Below are positions 1-10,062 of a stretch of DNA of 64,000 nt, piece by piece; within the stretch, counting starts at the first letter, position 1, and each line of letters starts with the position of its first letter. Source of the stretch: Maribacter sp. 1_MG-2023 (GTDB lineage: Bacteria; Bacteroidota; Bacteroidia; Flavobacteriales; Flavobacteriaceae); contig NZ_JAUOPN010000002.1 in assembly GCF_030547005.1 (NCBI RefSeq), positions 248,001 to 312,000 on the forward strand, in the 5' to 3' direction. The notes beneath the pieces were generated by a model, which worked only from the letters and a program-made list of their open reading frames with translations, had not been told where the DNA came from and did no database searches. The translations under genes and the position numbers were made by a program.

Positions 1-104
1 ATTTTTGAATTATTTATAATATTTATCTCGTTTTCATAGAGTTAGACTAAGTATTTGAGAAATAGTCATATCTGACCCATATTAAACAACTAAAATAAAT
101 TTTC

Positions 105-539
105 ATGAAATACGCTTTTCTATTACTACTGTTTGCCATTACTTATAGCCACGCAAAAACTGATGAAGAGGCAATTGTTTCACTTTTAAAGAAAGAATCT
201 TCCACATGGCGTTCAGGTGATATAAAAGCACATGCTTCTTGCTGGTCATTTCAACCCTATAGTAGAATTATTATTTCTATGCCAGATGGAAATAGTATGG
301 ATGTACCACCGGCAATGATGATCAATCCTCCAGAACATATGGTAGGTAAAGGTGGTGGGTCTAAAAATTCTAATTATAAGATGAATATAAATGGTAATAA
401 CGCTTGGGTTACTCATGATGAGGAATCTACTACTATTGACGGAGTAACAAATTAAACTTACAAAATACGAATTCTAGAGAAAATTAATGGCAGTTGGAAA
501 CTTGTAGGGCAATCTATACACCCAAGAAAAATGGATTAA
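105..539 (+). pseudogene. SnoaL-like/DUF4440-type secreted protein, broken by an in-frame stop
   Basis: The reading frame opens with a signal peptide (hydrophobic LLLLFAITY, cut near SHA-K) followed by DEEAIVSLLKKESSTWRSGD, the start typical of the SnoaL/DUF4440 (NTF2-like) fold. A TAA at 453-455 stops it at 116 residues. The same frame then continues for 27 more residues (beginning TYKIRILEKING and containing SWKLVGQS, a usual last strand of this family) to a second TAA at 537-539. The natural protein was therefore about 144 residues and this copy is probably inactive. A sequencing error or real read-through at the stop is the alternative. Family members are small binding or isomerase-like domains and no substrate can be inferred. 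Confidence 0.6.
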
Positions 540-661
540 TAATTAACTACCTCGACCTAAGCCCGCCAAGTATGCTTCTGAAGATATATTTTTTATTTCG
601 AAGCCCGCCCGAAATTTACCACTGCGCGTAAGCCAAGGAGAATTAAACCCTCAATGAGATA

Positions 662-1735
662 TTAAAATAATTTTAATTGTCCATCCTTATAAGATTCATG
701 CAGAGTAGTATTTAGCTTTGGGAATGTTTTGCCTTCAAAATATTTACGCTTTGCCAAACGTACCATATCATGAATTTGCGTGGCTATTATACCGTCACCC
801 CTACTTCTTAAACCAAACCTGCTGTCGTTTAGTCTACCACCATGGCATTCTTGAATTTGATGCAATACCTTCTCTGCTTTGTCGGGCAACGTTTTGTGGA
901 TCCAATCTGTAAATATTTCACCTATTGCTCCGTTTAGTCTAACTACGGTAAATGCCATAGATAAAGCACCATTTTCTGAAACCGCTTTAGCCAAGTTCAA
1001 AATCTCGTGACTATTAATACCGGGTATAATGGGTGCTAGCATTGCATTTACAGGAATTCCATTCTCAGATAATACACGTATAGCTTCTAGTCGTTTCTTA
1101 ATGGTGGTAGTTCTAGGTTCTAATATTCTTCTTGTTTCTTCGGATAAAGAAGTGACAGAAATGTTGACTCCGATTAATCCGTATTCATTCAATTCTTTTA
1201 GAATATCTAAATCACGCAAAATCAAAGCGTTTTTGGTTATAATACCTACCGGATGCCTATATTTCAAAAAAATCTCTAAGCATTTACGGGTTATTTCAAA
1301 TTCTTGCTCTGCAGGCTGATAACAATCTGTATTACCAGAAAGCACAATTGTACTCGGCTTCCAGCTTTTACTTCTTAATTTAGCTTCTAACAGTTTGGGC
1401 GCATCGTGTTTTACCAAAATTTTTCGCTCAAAATCTAATCCTGCACTATAACCCCAAAATTCATGAGCATTTCTAGCATAGCAGTAAATACAACCATGCT
1501 CACAACCTTGGTACATATTCATAGAATAACTCATACCCACATCTGGACTAGTTACTTTATTAACTATCGTTTTTGGAAAAATAGGAAGATATTGGGTCTT
1601 ATTTCTATCGGCAACTTCGCCTTCTACTCGGCAGAATTCGAGAAAATCATCTCTAGTTTCATAACTATAAGCAGAAAATTTATTGCTGGTATTTTTTTGG
1701 GCTCCTCTTCCTTTAACCGAAGAATTAGAATTCAT
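662..1735 (-). CDS. PA0069-family radical SAM protein
   Basis: This 357-residue protein carries the radical SAM iron-sulphur motif CxxxCxxC at C78, C82 and C85 within GCEHGCIYCYARN, followed by an aromatic-rich stretch. That form is characteristic of the PA0069/Rv2578c group, which resembles spore photoproduct lyase-like proteins. The later segment VLSGNTDCYQPAEQ fits the SAM-binding barrel. The family reductively cleaves S-adenosylmethionine, but the substrate of this group is not established to my knowledge. It is a single gene on the minus strand, 50 bases downstream in transcription from the secreted-protein gene that ends at 1786. The start is an ATG. Confidence 0.85.
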   Translation of the reverse strand: MNSNSSVKGRGAQKNTSNKFSAYSYETRDDFLEFCRVEGEVADRNKTQYLPIFPKTIVNKVTSPDVGMSYSMNMYQGCEHGCIYCYARNAHEFWGYSAGLDFERKILVKHDAPKLLEAKLRSKSWKPSTIVLSGNTDCYQPAEQEFEITRKCLEIFLKYRHPVGIITKNALILRDLDILKELNEYGLIGVNISVTSLSEETRRILEPRTTTIKKRLEAIRVLSENGIPVNAMLAPIIPGINSHEILNLAKAVSENGALSMAFTVVRLNGAIGEIFTDWIHKTLPDKAEKVLHQIQECHGGRLNDSRFGLRSRGDGIIATQIHDMVRLAKRKYFEGKTFPKLNTTLHESYKDGQLKLF

Positions 1736-1785
1736 TAATATTAGGATTTAATCCAAAAATATGGAATATGTCCTATATATTATAA

Positions 1786-3345
1786 TTATTTAACACCCAC
1801 TTGAACCAATTGTTTTTTTGTGCCTCTTTTAGCGTAGAACCTTAATTCATCGTTCTGGTGGTCAATGTATGGTACAGATACCATTAATGGCAAGCGAGCT
1901 TCGGTATCATCAATTACCTTATTGTATTTCATATGTCCGTTTTCGTCTAAACGAATTAAGAATACATTTCTGTTTCTGCTTAAACCTTGTTTGAACATGA
2001 TACGATCATCGCTCAGTTGCTGCGGGTTTTCTGAAGATGTACTTATAAAAAAGTATGTTGTATTGTTTTTTGTATATGAACTATATGATGCATAAGCACC
2101 ATCGCCCTGTGTAACCTCTGTTTTGTTTATATTTCTAGCCCAAACCAAATCTCCGGTTGAGCTTAACTTTGCACTGATGATATCATTATGGTGATATCTA
2201 GTAACCATAACTCGCCCACCGCTAGAGTTAGATTGTACGCTGTTACTGGTAAAATATTCTTCGGCATTAAATAGAATGTTTCCCTCTTTGGTGATATTCA
2301 TACCTTTAAACACTAAATCTTTTATCGCCTTATCATCTTCACGCCCAAACTTATCCATCATAAATTGCTCAGAAAACGGATTAAATGTTTCAGATTTCAT
2401 TTCTAAAGCTTTCGGGTCTAAATTGAAATATGAAATTCCGTTATAACGATTATCTTTTCTATCCGAATAAAAACCGATACAAAGCAATTCATCACCTCTA
2501 AAAATAGGTTTCAAAGATTCAGGAAATTTACCTGGAGTATAAAAAGACTGAACGCTTCTGCTAGTATTCGAAATTCGAACCATTTCATATTGAAACTTAC
2601 GCTCTGTAGCATTAAAACGTTTCTTTTTAAAATATGCCTTTCCTACCAAATACACATTCTGTAAATCCTTCGAGAAGGCTATATTTTCAAATGCATAATT
2701 CTTTTCTTCTACCTCATCAGAAAAATCATGCTCCATTAACTTGTTTAAGTTGGCATTGAATACATGAATTGTATGCTGATCAATCTTTCTTTTCTTATAA
2801 TGTGTAGTTATGGCAAAAGCTGATTTATCATCATTGAATAAAATAGAAGTAGTAAACCCAGATGAAAAGTTTCGATTATAGAAATTTCGATCTAAAGGCT
2901 GTTCTACTGGGTCAGACGCTATTGACAGCAAGGTTTCTTTTGTAAACTGAAATTGAGAGAACGGGCTTCTATGCACTTCGTACTGATAACTTCTAGTATT
3001 ATAGTTGTACTCTAAAAACAACAAATAAACCTGCCCGTTACGAACATAGGCATCTATAAAATTAGCATTTTTAAGTTTATAATTATATTCAGAGACTAGC
3101 TCTAAATCTTTATTGTAATGTTCAATAAAATACCCTTTAGGTCTTAGTACAATACCTGTATAATATGCACGGACCACAACAGTACCTTCGCTACCATCAT
3201 CTGCGATAGCAAGCATATTGGAGTACCTATATTTATCATGAAATTTTTCGCCGATAGTATATGATACGAGTTCTTCTTGAGCAAAAGAACTAACTACATT
3301 AACCAGAAACAAGAATAAGAATGCGCTACGTTTAAACATAACCAA
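1786..3345 (-). CDS. Secreted protein of unknown function, 519 aa
   Basis: I do not recognise a family. The first 22 residues form a clear signal peptide (KRSAFLFLFLVNVVSSFA) ending before QEE, so the mature protein is exported to the periplasm or cell surface. The body is rich in aromatic and charged residues with repeated strand-turn patterns (for example the YNTRSYQYEV and NRNVFLIRLDENG stretches), which suggests a beta-propeller-like or all-beta fold. There is no lipobox and no sorting domain. It is transcribed in the same direction as the enoyl-CoA hydratase gene upstream, whose stop lies 12 bases before this start, so the two may be co-transcribed. Confidence 0.7.
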   Translation of the reverse strand: MVMFKRSAFLFLFLVNVVSSFAQEELVSYTIGEKFHDKYRYSNMLAIADDGSEGTVVVRAYYTGIVLRPKGYFIEHYNKDLELVSEYNYKLKNANFIDAYVRNGQVYLLFLEYNYNTRSYQYEVHRSPFSQFQFTKETLLSIASDPVEQPLDRNFYNRNFSSGFTTSILFNDDKSAFAITTHYKKRKIDQHTIHVFNANLNKLMEHDFSDEVEEKNYAFENIAFSKDLQNVYLVGKAYFKKKRFNATERKFQYEMVRISNTSRSVQSFYTPGKFPESLKPIFRGDELLCIGFYSDRKDNRYNGISYFNLDPKALEMKSETFNPFSEQFMMDKFGREDDKAIKDLVFKGMNITKEGNILFNAEEYFTSNSVQSNSSGGRVMVTRYHHNDIISAKLSSTGDLVWARNINKTEVTQGDGAYASYSSYTKNNTTYFFISTSSENPQQLSDDRIMFKQGLSRNRNVFLIRLDENGHMKYNKVIDDTEARLPLMVSVPYIDHQNDELRFYAKRGTKKQLVQVGVK

Positions 3346-3356
3346 TTTAGTTTATG

Positions 3357-4139
3357 TCATGAACCCGGAAAATTTGCCTTTCTTTTTTCTAAAAATGCAG
3401 TAGTACCTTCGGCAAAATCATCTGTTCCAAAACAGGCACCGAAAGCCTCAATTTCCTGCTCATAACCATTTACAGTATTCTTAAAACCAGCATTTACTGC
3501 TTTTATTGCATGAGCAATGGCTACAGATGAGTTATTGGTTATTCTAGAGATAATTTTATGACATAATGGCAATAATTCTTCTTGGGTAGTTACATGGTTT
3601 ACCAAACCATAAGCATGCGCTTGTTCTGCAGTAATCATACCTGCGGTCATAATCATTTCCATAGCTCTACCTTTGCCAACCAATTGCGGCAAACGTTGTG
3701 TACCACCATAACCAGGTATAACACCTAAAGAGACTTCTGGTAATCCCATTTTTGCATTATCACTTGCAACTCTAAAATGACATGCCATTGCCAATTCTAA
3801 TCCGCCACCAAGTGCAAAACCATTTACTGCGGCAATCACGGGAGTATCTAACTTTTCAACAAAATCGAATAATTGTTTTTGACCTTTCGCTGCTAATTTC
3901 TTTCCTTCCTTTTCACTAAAATCAGAAAACTCTGAAATATCAGCACCTGCAACGAATGCCTTTTCTCCACTACCCGTTAAGATGATAGCTTTAACGCTTT
4001 TATCCTTTTGTAACTCTTTAAAAGCTTCATGTAATTCACCTATGGTTTCTTTATTTAAAGCATTTAATTTATTCGGACGGTTAATCGTCACAATTGCCGT
4101 TGTCTCTTCTCTATCTATAAGAATTGTATTGTATGACAT
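3357..4139 (-). CDS. Enoyl-CoA hydratase/isomerase (crotonase)
   Basis: A 260-residue crotonase-superfamily enzyme of normal length. The CoA-binding/oxyanion region VAGADISEF and the GGGLELAMAC helix are present. Both catalytic glutamates of true hydratases can be seen, E115 (in GGLELA) and E135 (in GLPEVSLG), followed by GYGGTQRL. It should hydrate short-chain 2-enoyl-CoA in the cytoplasm, in beta-oxidation or butyrate-type routes. It lies just downstream of a sensor kinase gene on the same strand (18 bases apart) and upstream of the secreted unknown protein, so all three may share a transcript. Exact chain-length preference cannot be read from sequence. Confidence 0.9.
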   Translation of the reverse strand: MSYNTILIDREETTAIVTINRPNKLNALNKETIGELHEAFKELQKDKSVKAIILTGSGEKAFVAGADISEFSDFSEKEGKKLAAKGQKQLFDFVEKLDTPVIAAVNGFALGGGLELAMACHFRVASDNAKMGLPEVSLGVIPGYGGTQRLPQLVGKGRAMEMIMTAGMITAEQAHAYGLVNHVTTQEELLPLCHKIISRITNNSSVAIAHAIKAVNAGFKNTVNGYEQEIEAFGACFGTDDFAEGTTAFLEKRKANFPGS

Positions 4140-4157
4140 AGTTGTTGATTTGTTGAT

Positions 4158-5612
4158 TTATGTATTCTCTTTCGGAAACTTTACACAGAAGACCGTACCC
4201 TTACCTAAATGAGAAGTAAAGTTGATAGACCCTTTATAAGTTTCCACAATATTTTTTACCATTCCTAATCCTAACCCCATGCCACTAGTCTTAGTAGTAA
4301 ATTTAGGTTCAAATATTTTTTCTTCATTATCCTTTTCAATACCATAACCGTTGTCTGCCACCGATATTTTAACCATATCTCCTTCTGATGCTACGCTGAC
4401 CAAAACTCTAGGTGATGCTACATCTGGCACTGCTTGTATGGCATTTTTAACCAAATTGGTTACCACACGTATTAACTGTGTTCGATCTAATTTCGCAATT
4501 ATTTCCTCTTCATCGGCTATGAAATGTATATAATCTTCATTGAAAATATCTATTGCCAATTTTACAATTTTGACCACGTTTAAGGTTTCGTTCTGTTGCG
4601 CCGGCATTTCAGCAAAATTTGAGAAAGCAGAAGCTATACTACTCATGGTATCTATTTGCTGAATTAAGGTATTTGAATATTCCTTTAGTTTTTCATGGAT
4701 TAAGGGATCGCTGGGATCAAACTTGCGCTCAAAACTCTGCACAGTCAATCGCATAGGTGTTAGCGGATTCTTAATCTCATGTGCAACCTGTTTTGCCATT
4801 TCACGCCATGCCTGTTCACGCTCACTCTTTGCTAATTTAGCTGCACTATGGCCAAGCTCGTCAATCATACCATTATAGGCACTAATTAATTTTTCAATTT
4901 CCTCACCAGGGTTCTCAATAAATATCTTCTTATTTTGTTTACTCAGATCTGTTCGTTCCATCATATCAGAAATAGTCTCCAAGGATCGAGTAATATATTT
5001 GGAAATGAAAAAAGCAAAGGCAATAGCCATAAGCAACATTAACAGATACACCCCTGATAAACGCCATAAAAACTCTTTCAACTCATAATCGTTAAACGAA
5101 TTATCCTCAAAGTAAGGAAGGTTAAGAATACCTATAGGCTTGAACTTTTGATCCGCGATGTAAGTAAATGAAGCTTGGTATTTATCACCTGCCAAGGCAT
5201 TTTCACGCACATAACGTTTATCTGGACTTATTTCTAGTTTGTTCAGCACCTCTGGATCTAAACACATAGAAATAGAGTCGTTGGCAAATTTCGGGCGAGA
5301 GCTTTTAATAAGTCCCCCATCTAAGCTATAAATATTAAAATTCATGTTTTGCACAACGGCAATCTCATAAATCTCATTTTTGAAGATTAAATCAAGGTTC
5401 TCTGTTGTTACAGGGTATGTAGTTTTCTGAATGGCAAGGTCAATACTTTGGCGTATCTGTTCCTCTTTACGCTCCATTCTATTTTCATGATAGTCTTTAG
5501 ATTGCTCACGATATTGGTATACGGTAACACCTGCAATCAATACAGATGCAATTAGCACCAAAAATATCATGGATAAGAAAATGCGTGACCGTAAAGATAC
5601 TCTCGTTAACAA
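4158..5612 (-). CDS. NtrY-like sensor histidine kinase with HAMP domain
   Basis: The 484-residue protein has a membrane helix at about 10-33, a periplasmic sensor segment of about 150 residues, a second helix at about 184-204, a HAMP linker and a HisKA box with H278 in VAHEIKNPLTPMRL, the form seen in NtrY-type kinases. The ATPase domain follows with NLVKNAIQA (N box), DNGYGI (G1) and GMGLGLGM (G2), ending in a normal GTVFCVKFP strand. It is an inner-membrane kinase that autophosphorylates on histidine. No response regulator is adjacent, so its partner is elsewhere. It is the first gene of a likely three-gene minus-strand group with the hydratase and the secreted protein. Confidence 0.9.
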   Translation of the reverse strand: MLTRVSLRSRIFLSMIFLVLIASVLIAGVTVYQYREQSKDYHENRMERKEEQIRQSIDLAIQKTTYPVTTENLDLIFKNEIYEIAVVQNMNFNIYSLDGGLIKSSRPKFANDSISMCLDPEVLNKLEISPDKRYVRENALAGDKYQASFTYIADQKFKPIGILNLPYFEDNSFNDYELKEFLWRLSGVYLLMLLMAIAFAFFISKYITRSLETISDMMERTDLSKQNKKIFIENPGEEIEKLISAYNGMIDELGHSAAKLAKSEREQAWREMAKQVAHEIKNPLTPMRLTVQSFERKFDPSDPLIHEKLKEYSNTLIQQIDTMSSIASAFSNFAEMPAQQNETLNVVKIVKLAIDIFNEDYIHFIADEEEIIAKLDRTQLIRVVTNLVKNAIQAVPDVASPRVLVSVASEGDMVKISVADNGYGIEKDNEEKIFEPKFTTKTSGMGLGLGMVKNIVETYKGSINFTSHLGKGTVFCVKFPKENT

Positions 5613-5772
5613 GATTCTACTATTTCGTCTAAAGTTAGCAAATATCGCACCAAATATATCAAATATGCTTTTAAGGTTTTATGGCAAAAAGTATAAGGTG
5701 TTACTTTAAATGTTATCTTCAATACTAAGTTCGTCAAGGCGCCATAATTAAAGTATTCAAAAATTCAGATAT

Positions 5773-6567
5773 ATGCGTTTACGTACCAGTTGCAATATAA
5801 AGTTCGAGATTTCTGAACCAACACCATTTATTCTTATGTTGAGACCACGCAGTGGCAACCAACAATGGGTAGAAAGAGAGGAATATAAAATCACCCCGAG
5901 TATTCAAGTTATTGAGTTTACCGACAACTACGGTAACCTATGTCAACGATTAATTGCTCAACCAGGGCAGTTCTTAATATCTACCTCTTCAGAAATTGTA
6001 ACTTCAAATTTTATAGACCAGGATTTTGGCGCATCATTTGTAGATATACAGAATTTACCAGACGCTGTTCTTAGTTACCTATTACCTAGCAGATACTGCG
6101 AATCTGATTGCTTTTATGAAATGAGTTCAAGTATAACTAATGGTCATTTATACGGTTATAATCAAGTTTCTGCCATTACCAATTGGTTACGTGACAATAT
6201 TAGCTATTTACCAGGAAGCAATAATCAGCCATTATCTGCAAGTCAGGTTAATATTAGAAGGTTTGGTGTTTGTCGAGATTTTGCTCACTTGGGTATTGCC
6301 CTCTGCCGCAGTTTAAGCATTCCTGCTCGTATAGTTGTGGGTTATCTTTATGGCTTAGAGCCTATGGATATGCATGCTTGGTTTGAAGCTTATGTTGGAG
6401 ATCGATGGTATACATTTGATGCAACACAAATAAATTCGCCTGGTGGATATGTTATTCTCGGTTTCGGTCGTGACGCTGCCGATGTTGCCATTTTCAATCA
6501 ATTTGGTCCGCTTGTACATCCCACAGAACAACTTGTAAAAGTTGAACAGATTTTATCAGACACCTAA
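5773..6567 (+). CDS. Transglutaminase-like cysteine protease-fold protein
   Basis: This 264-residue protein has an N-terminal beta domain of the bacterial transglutaminase-like type followed by a transglutaminase core. The catalytic triad is visible as C167 (FGVCRDFAHL), H201 (DMHAWFEAYV) and D216 (YTFDATQ). There is no signal peptide, so it is probably cytoplasmic. Relatives act as peptidases or amidases rather than cross-linking enzymes, often on modified peptides, but the substrate is unknown. It stands alone on the plus strand, divergent from the sensor kinase gene with 160 bases between them. Confidence 0.85.
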   Translation: MRLRTSCNIKFEISEPTPFILMLRPRSGNQQWVEREEYKITPSIQVIEFTDNYGNLCQRLIAQPGQFLISTSSEIVTSNFIDQDFGASFVDIQNLPDAVLSYLLPSRYCESDCFYEMSSSITNGHLYGYNQVSAITNWLRDNISYLPGSNNQPLSASQVNIRRFGVCRDFAHLGIALCRSLSIPARIVVGYLYGLEPMDMHAWFEAYVGDRWYTFDATQINSPGGYVILGFGRDAADVAIFNQFGPLVHPTEQLVKVEQILSDT

Positions 6568-6766
6568 TCGTATTTAAATCATAGATTGATTTTGTATGTG
6601 CAGGGCTAATTAAATCTCAAATTATTTGACGTAAAAAATTCATTTTCAAGTGCAATCATTTTGATATGTAAAGATGAAATTTAAAACAAATTAAAAATGA
6701 AAGTAATTTCTTACATTTATTTACGTTAATACTATGTTGTAATTATCTTTTTTATAAAATATAGGA

Positions 6767-9700
6767 ATGCTGTATAAATCACTATTATATTTATTTACCA
6801 TATTCATTGCCTTTGGCACCCCAATAGCACTACATTCTCAATATTCTGAACCACTTACCTTTCAGCATATCCAAGAAGGTATGTCTCAAAGTAGTGCTAC
6901 CGTACTTTTAGAAGATAATTTTGGTTTTATATGGATAGGAACCAGAAATGGATTAAACAGATACGATGGAAAAGATTTTGAAATCTACACTAAAAGTTTA
7001 GATGGTAGAACTGGTCTTAAACATGAATATATTGTAGCATTACATGAAGATGGCCAAAATATTATTATCGGCACAAATGAGGGGCTTAGCCTTTATGATC
7101 GTAGTTTAAATATTATAACACCTTATCCGTTTATCAATGAAGGTGAAACCATCAAAGACGCAGTTTTTGAGAAAATAGTTAAAAAAGACGGTATACTTTG
7201 GCTGGGATCTGAATCTAGAGGTTTCTATAGTTACGAGCTAGAAACTGGAAAAGTAAAACATTTTCCTCCTCCTAATAAACACATAACTATTGATAACCCT
7301 CGACTTAATAAAGTTGTTAAAATTGATGTATTAGATGCAAACCGCATTCTGCTTGTTTTTACCTATAATACCCTTATACTTAATTATGAGATGGAGATTA
7401 TTAGTGAAATATTACAGACAGAGGCAATCATCACTGGCATAAATTCATCAGAAAATAGTTTATTAATAGGTTCTGCAACTGGCTCACTATTTAAGTTGGA
7501 CATAGCAGAAAATTCAATTAGTATCTCAAATGAAAAAGAGGTCAGCCCAGGTTTTGGTATACGCTCTTTAGAAAAAACTTTAGACAATGAATTATGGATA
7601 GGTACTGAAAATAACGGCTTACATATTTACAATGAAAATCTAGATTTTATAAGACATATTGAGTACAGTGTTACAAGACCTAATTCGATTTCTGGTAATT
7701 CTATATGGGCATTACTATGTACACGAGATGGTACAATGTGGATAGCCCCATACAAAAGCGGGCTAAATATTTATGATAAAGAATATTATAAATTTAAACA
7801 TATTAATTCTGACCCATTCAACTCTAGATCGTTGAGCAACAAATTAGTTAATTGCTTTAGCGAAGACAGCAAAGGCAACCTTTGGATTGGCACAGATGGC
7901 GGAGGAATTGATTACTGGGACCGTTCTTCAGATACATTTGACAATTATTCATTAAGGAATAAAACATTTGCCAGTAATGTTGTTCTATCGATATTACAGA
8001 CTAAAGATGATGAACTATGGGCTGGGACATGGACAAATGGTATAGCTATACTTAATACAAAAACCAAAAAAACCAGTGTTCTAACTTCAGAAAATTCATT
8101 TTTAAAATCAAATATAATTATTGATCTTTTAAAAGATAAAAAAGAAAGAATTTGGATAGTAAACTACTTTTCAGGTGTACAAGTGTATGACCCCAAAACA
8201 AAAACCCATGAAAATATAACGCTCAAGTCAGAAATTGACGGCAGTATAATCAACTCCATATACCAAATTTTTGAAGATAACCAGGGGAATATATGGGTAG
8301 GAACATTGAACACAGGTTTATTTAAATTGACAGAAAAGAATGGTGAATTGTCATCTGTTCATTATCACACCAAAAATTCTTTAAGTAATAATTTCATCAA
8401 TGCTATCATTCAAGATAATGAAGATGCCATTTGGGTCGGTACTCAAGGTGGACTTAACAAATATAACCCAGAAACAAATTCATTTTTAGTGATTGCCAAG
8501 GCTGATGGTTTAAAAAACGACGCCATTAAAGGCATCATAGATGATCAAAACAACCACTTATGGCTTAGCACTGAAGAAGGTATCATCAGATATAACAACA
8601 AAACCGGAGAAACAATTAATTACGATGTAGGCGATGGTCTTCAGTCTAAAGAATTTATTGCAAGTTCTTCTATAACTACTAAAAAAGGCGAATATATATT
8701 TGGTGGAATTAATGGCTTTAATATTTTTACTGCAAGTGATGTTGAAAAACGAAAAGACGCACTTACGTTATTTGTCTCTGGATTGAAACTTTTTAATCAA
8801 CCAGTTTTACCGAATGATGATTTTGATGTATTAGAAAAAGATATTAGTCAGGTAGACTCCCTAACCTTTAACTACGACCAATCTGTAATTAATATAGACT
8901 TTAAAGCCTTGACTTTTAGACATACAGAAAGCGTGAATTATGCTTTTTACCTTGAAGGTTTTGAAAAAGATTGGAATTATGTCGGAAACAATCCTACAGC
9001 AACATACACGAACTTAAATCCTGGAGAATATAAATTAAGGATAAAATCTACAAATTCCGATGGTGTATGGGTCGATAACGAAATAGACCTTTATATTACC
9101 GTAACACCACCCTATTGGCAAACTTGGTGGTTTAAGGCATTAATGATTGCTCTAGTATTATTGATATTCTATATAGCACAACATATTAAACTACAAAATA
9201 TTAGAAAAAATCAACGAAGTCTAGAGTTGAAAGTTGACGAACGTACAAAAGAACTACAATTTCAAAAAAATAAACTTATAGAATCCGCAGACAATTTAAA
9301 ATCAAAAAACGAAGAAATACAACGTTTTACATACGCAGTATCTCATGATTTAAAAAGTCCGTTAAGCAACATTAAAGGATTGGCCAGTCTAATACCATTA
9401 GAAATGAAATTAGAAGACCACCCAGATGTAGCCGAGTACTTGAGTTTAATTGACGTTTCTTGTAATAATATGAACGAATTAATATCTGACATTACAGAAA
9501 TAGCTAGGTTAGGTAAAATTGAAAATAAAAATGAGCTATTAAAAACAAATGAAATATTAGCCCTATCAAGAAATCTTATTAAAAGCCAGCTCAAGAACAA
9601 AAATATAGAGCTTACCATAGCTGAAAACCTTCCCAGCATTTTTGGTGACCTTAATAGAATAATACAAGTTTTTGGAAATTTCTTGGACAATGCCATAAAA

Positions 9701-10018
9701 TATATGGGTGATCAACCCAACCCTAAAATAGTTGTGGATTTTGAGGAAGATGGTGACAATAATATCTTTTTGGTTAAAGATAATGGTTTAGGTATGGATG
9801 AGCAGGCATTAGAAAAATTGTTCACACCATTTGAAAGATTTCATGATAACGTAAAGGGAACAGGTTTAGGCTTGTATATGGTTAAACAAATTGCCATTTC
9901 TCATGGTGGTACCATCATAGCAGAATCGAAGGGTAAGAACAAGGGTGCAACCTTTATGCTTGTACTACCAAAAGCTAAAATTGCGGCAAAAAAAGCAAAA
10001 ACATCTATGAAATCGTAA
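6767..10018 (+). CDS. Two-component propeller sensor histidine kinase (Reg_prop, Y_Y_Y, HisKA, HATPase)
   Basis: A signal peptide (about 1-24, LYLFTIFIAFGTPIALHS) leads into Reg_prop beta-propeller repeats with recurring LWIGT/IWVGT and GLNRYD motifs across about 25-640. A Y_Y_Y domain follows (YAFYLEGFEKDWNYVG), then one membrane helix near residue 787-806, a coiled segment, a HisKA box with H860 in VSHDLKSPLSNIKG, and a complete HATPase (DNGLGM, GTGLGLYMVKQ). The C-terminus stops after the ATPase, so the receiver and AraC domains of the classical polysaccharide-sensing hybrids are absent. In Bacteroidota such propellers sense periplasmic ligands, often glycans. No glycan locus is adjacent and no cognate regulator is nearby. 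Confidence 0.9.
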   Translation: MLYKSLLYLFTIFIAFGTPIALHSQYSEPLTFQHIQEGMSQSSATVLLEDNFGFIWIGTRNGLNRYDGKDFEIYTKSLDGRTGLKHEYIVALHEDGQNIIIGTNEGLSLYDRSLNIITPYPFINEGETIKDAVFEKIVKKDGILWLGSESRGFYSYELETGKVKHFPPPNKHITIDNPRLNKVVKIDVLDANRILLVFTYNTLILNYEMEIISEILQTEAIITGINSSENSLLIGSATGSLFKLDIAENSISISNEKEVSPGFGIRSLEKTLDNELWIGTENNGLHIYNENLDFIRHIEYSVTRPNSISGNSIWALLCTRDGTMWIAPYKSGLNIYDKEYYKFKHINSDPFNSRSLSNKLVNCFSEDSKGNLWIGTDGGGIDYWDRSSDTFDNYSLRNKTFASNVVLSILQTKDDELWAGTWTNGIAILNTKTKKTSVLTSENSFLKSNIIIDLLKDKKERIWIVNYFSGVQVYDPKTKTHENITLKSEIDGSIINSIYQIFEDNQGNIWVGTLNTGLFKLTEKNGELSSVHYHTKNSLSNNFINAIIQDNEDAIWVGTQGGLNKYNPETNSFLVIAKADGLKNDAIKGIIDDQNNHLWLSTEEGIIRYNNKTGETINYDVGDGLQSKEFIASSSITTKKGEYIFGGINGFNIFTASDVEKRKDALTLFVSGLKLFNQPVLPNDDFDVLEKDISQVDSLTFNYDQSVINIDFKALTFRHTESVNYAFYLEGFEKDWNYVGNNPTATYTNLNPGEYKLRIKSTNSDGVWVDNEIDLYITVTPPYWQTWWFKALMIALVLLIFYIAQHIKLQNIRKNQRSLELKVDERTKELQFQKNKLIESADNLKSKNEEIQRFTYAVSHDLKSPLSNIKGLASLIPLEMKLEDHPDVAEYLSLIDVSCNNMNELISDITEIARLGKIENKNELLKTNEILALSRNLIKSQLKNKNIELTIAENLPSIFGDLNRIIQVFGNFLDNAIKYMGDQPNPKIVVDFEEDGDNNIFLVKDNGLGMDEQALEKLFTPFERFHDNVKGTGLGLYMVKQIAISHGGTIIAESKGKNKGATFMLVLPKAKIAAKKAKTSMKS

Positions 10019-10062
10019 ATTAGAAAATAACTTATTTTCGTTTATTTCACAATTATAGAAAG

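Noticed and set aside
6767..10018. Full hybrid two-component regulator (with receiver and AraC domains)
   Set aside because: The protein ends after the HATPase domain, so it is a plain sensor kinase.
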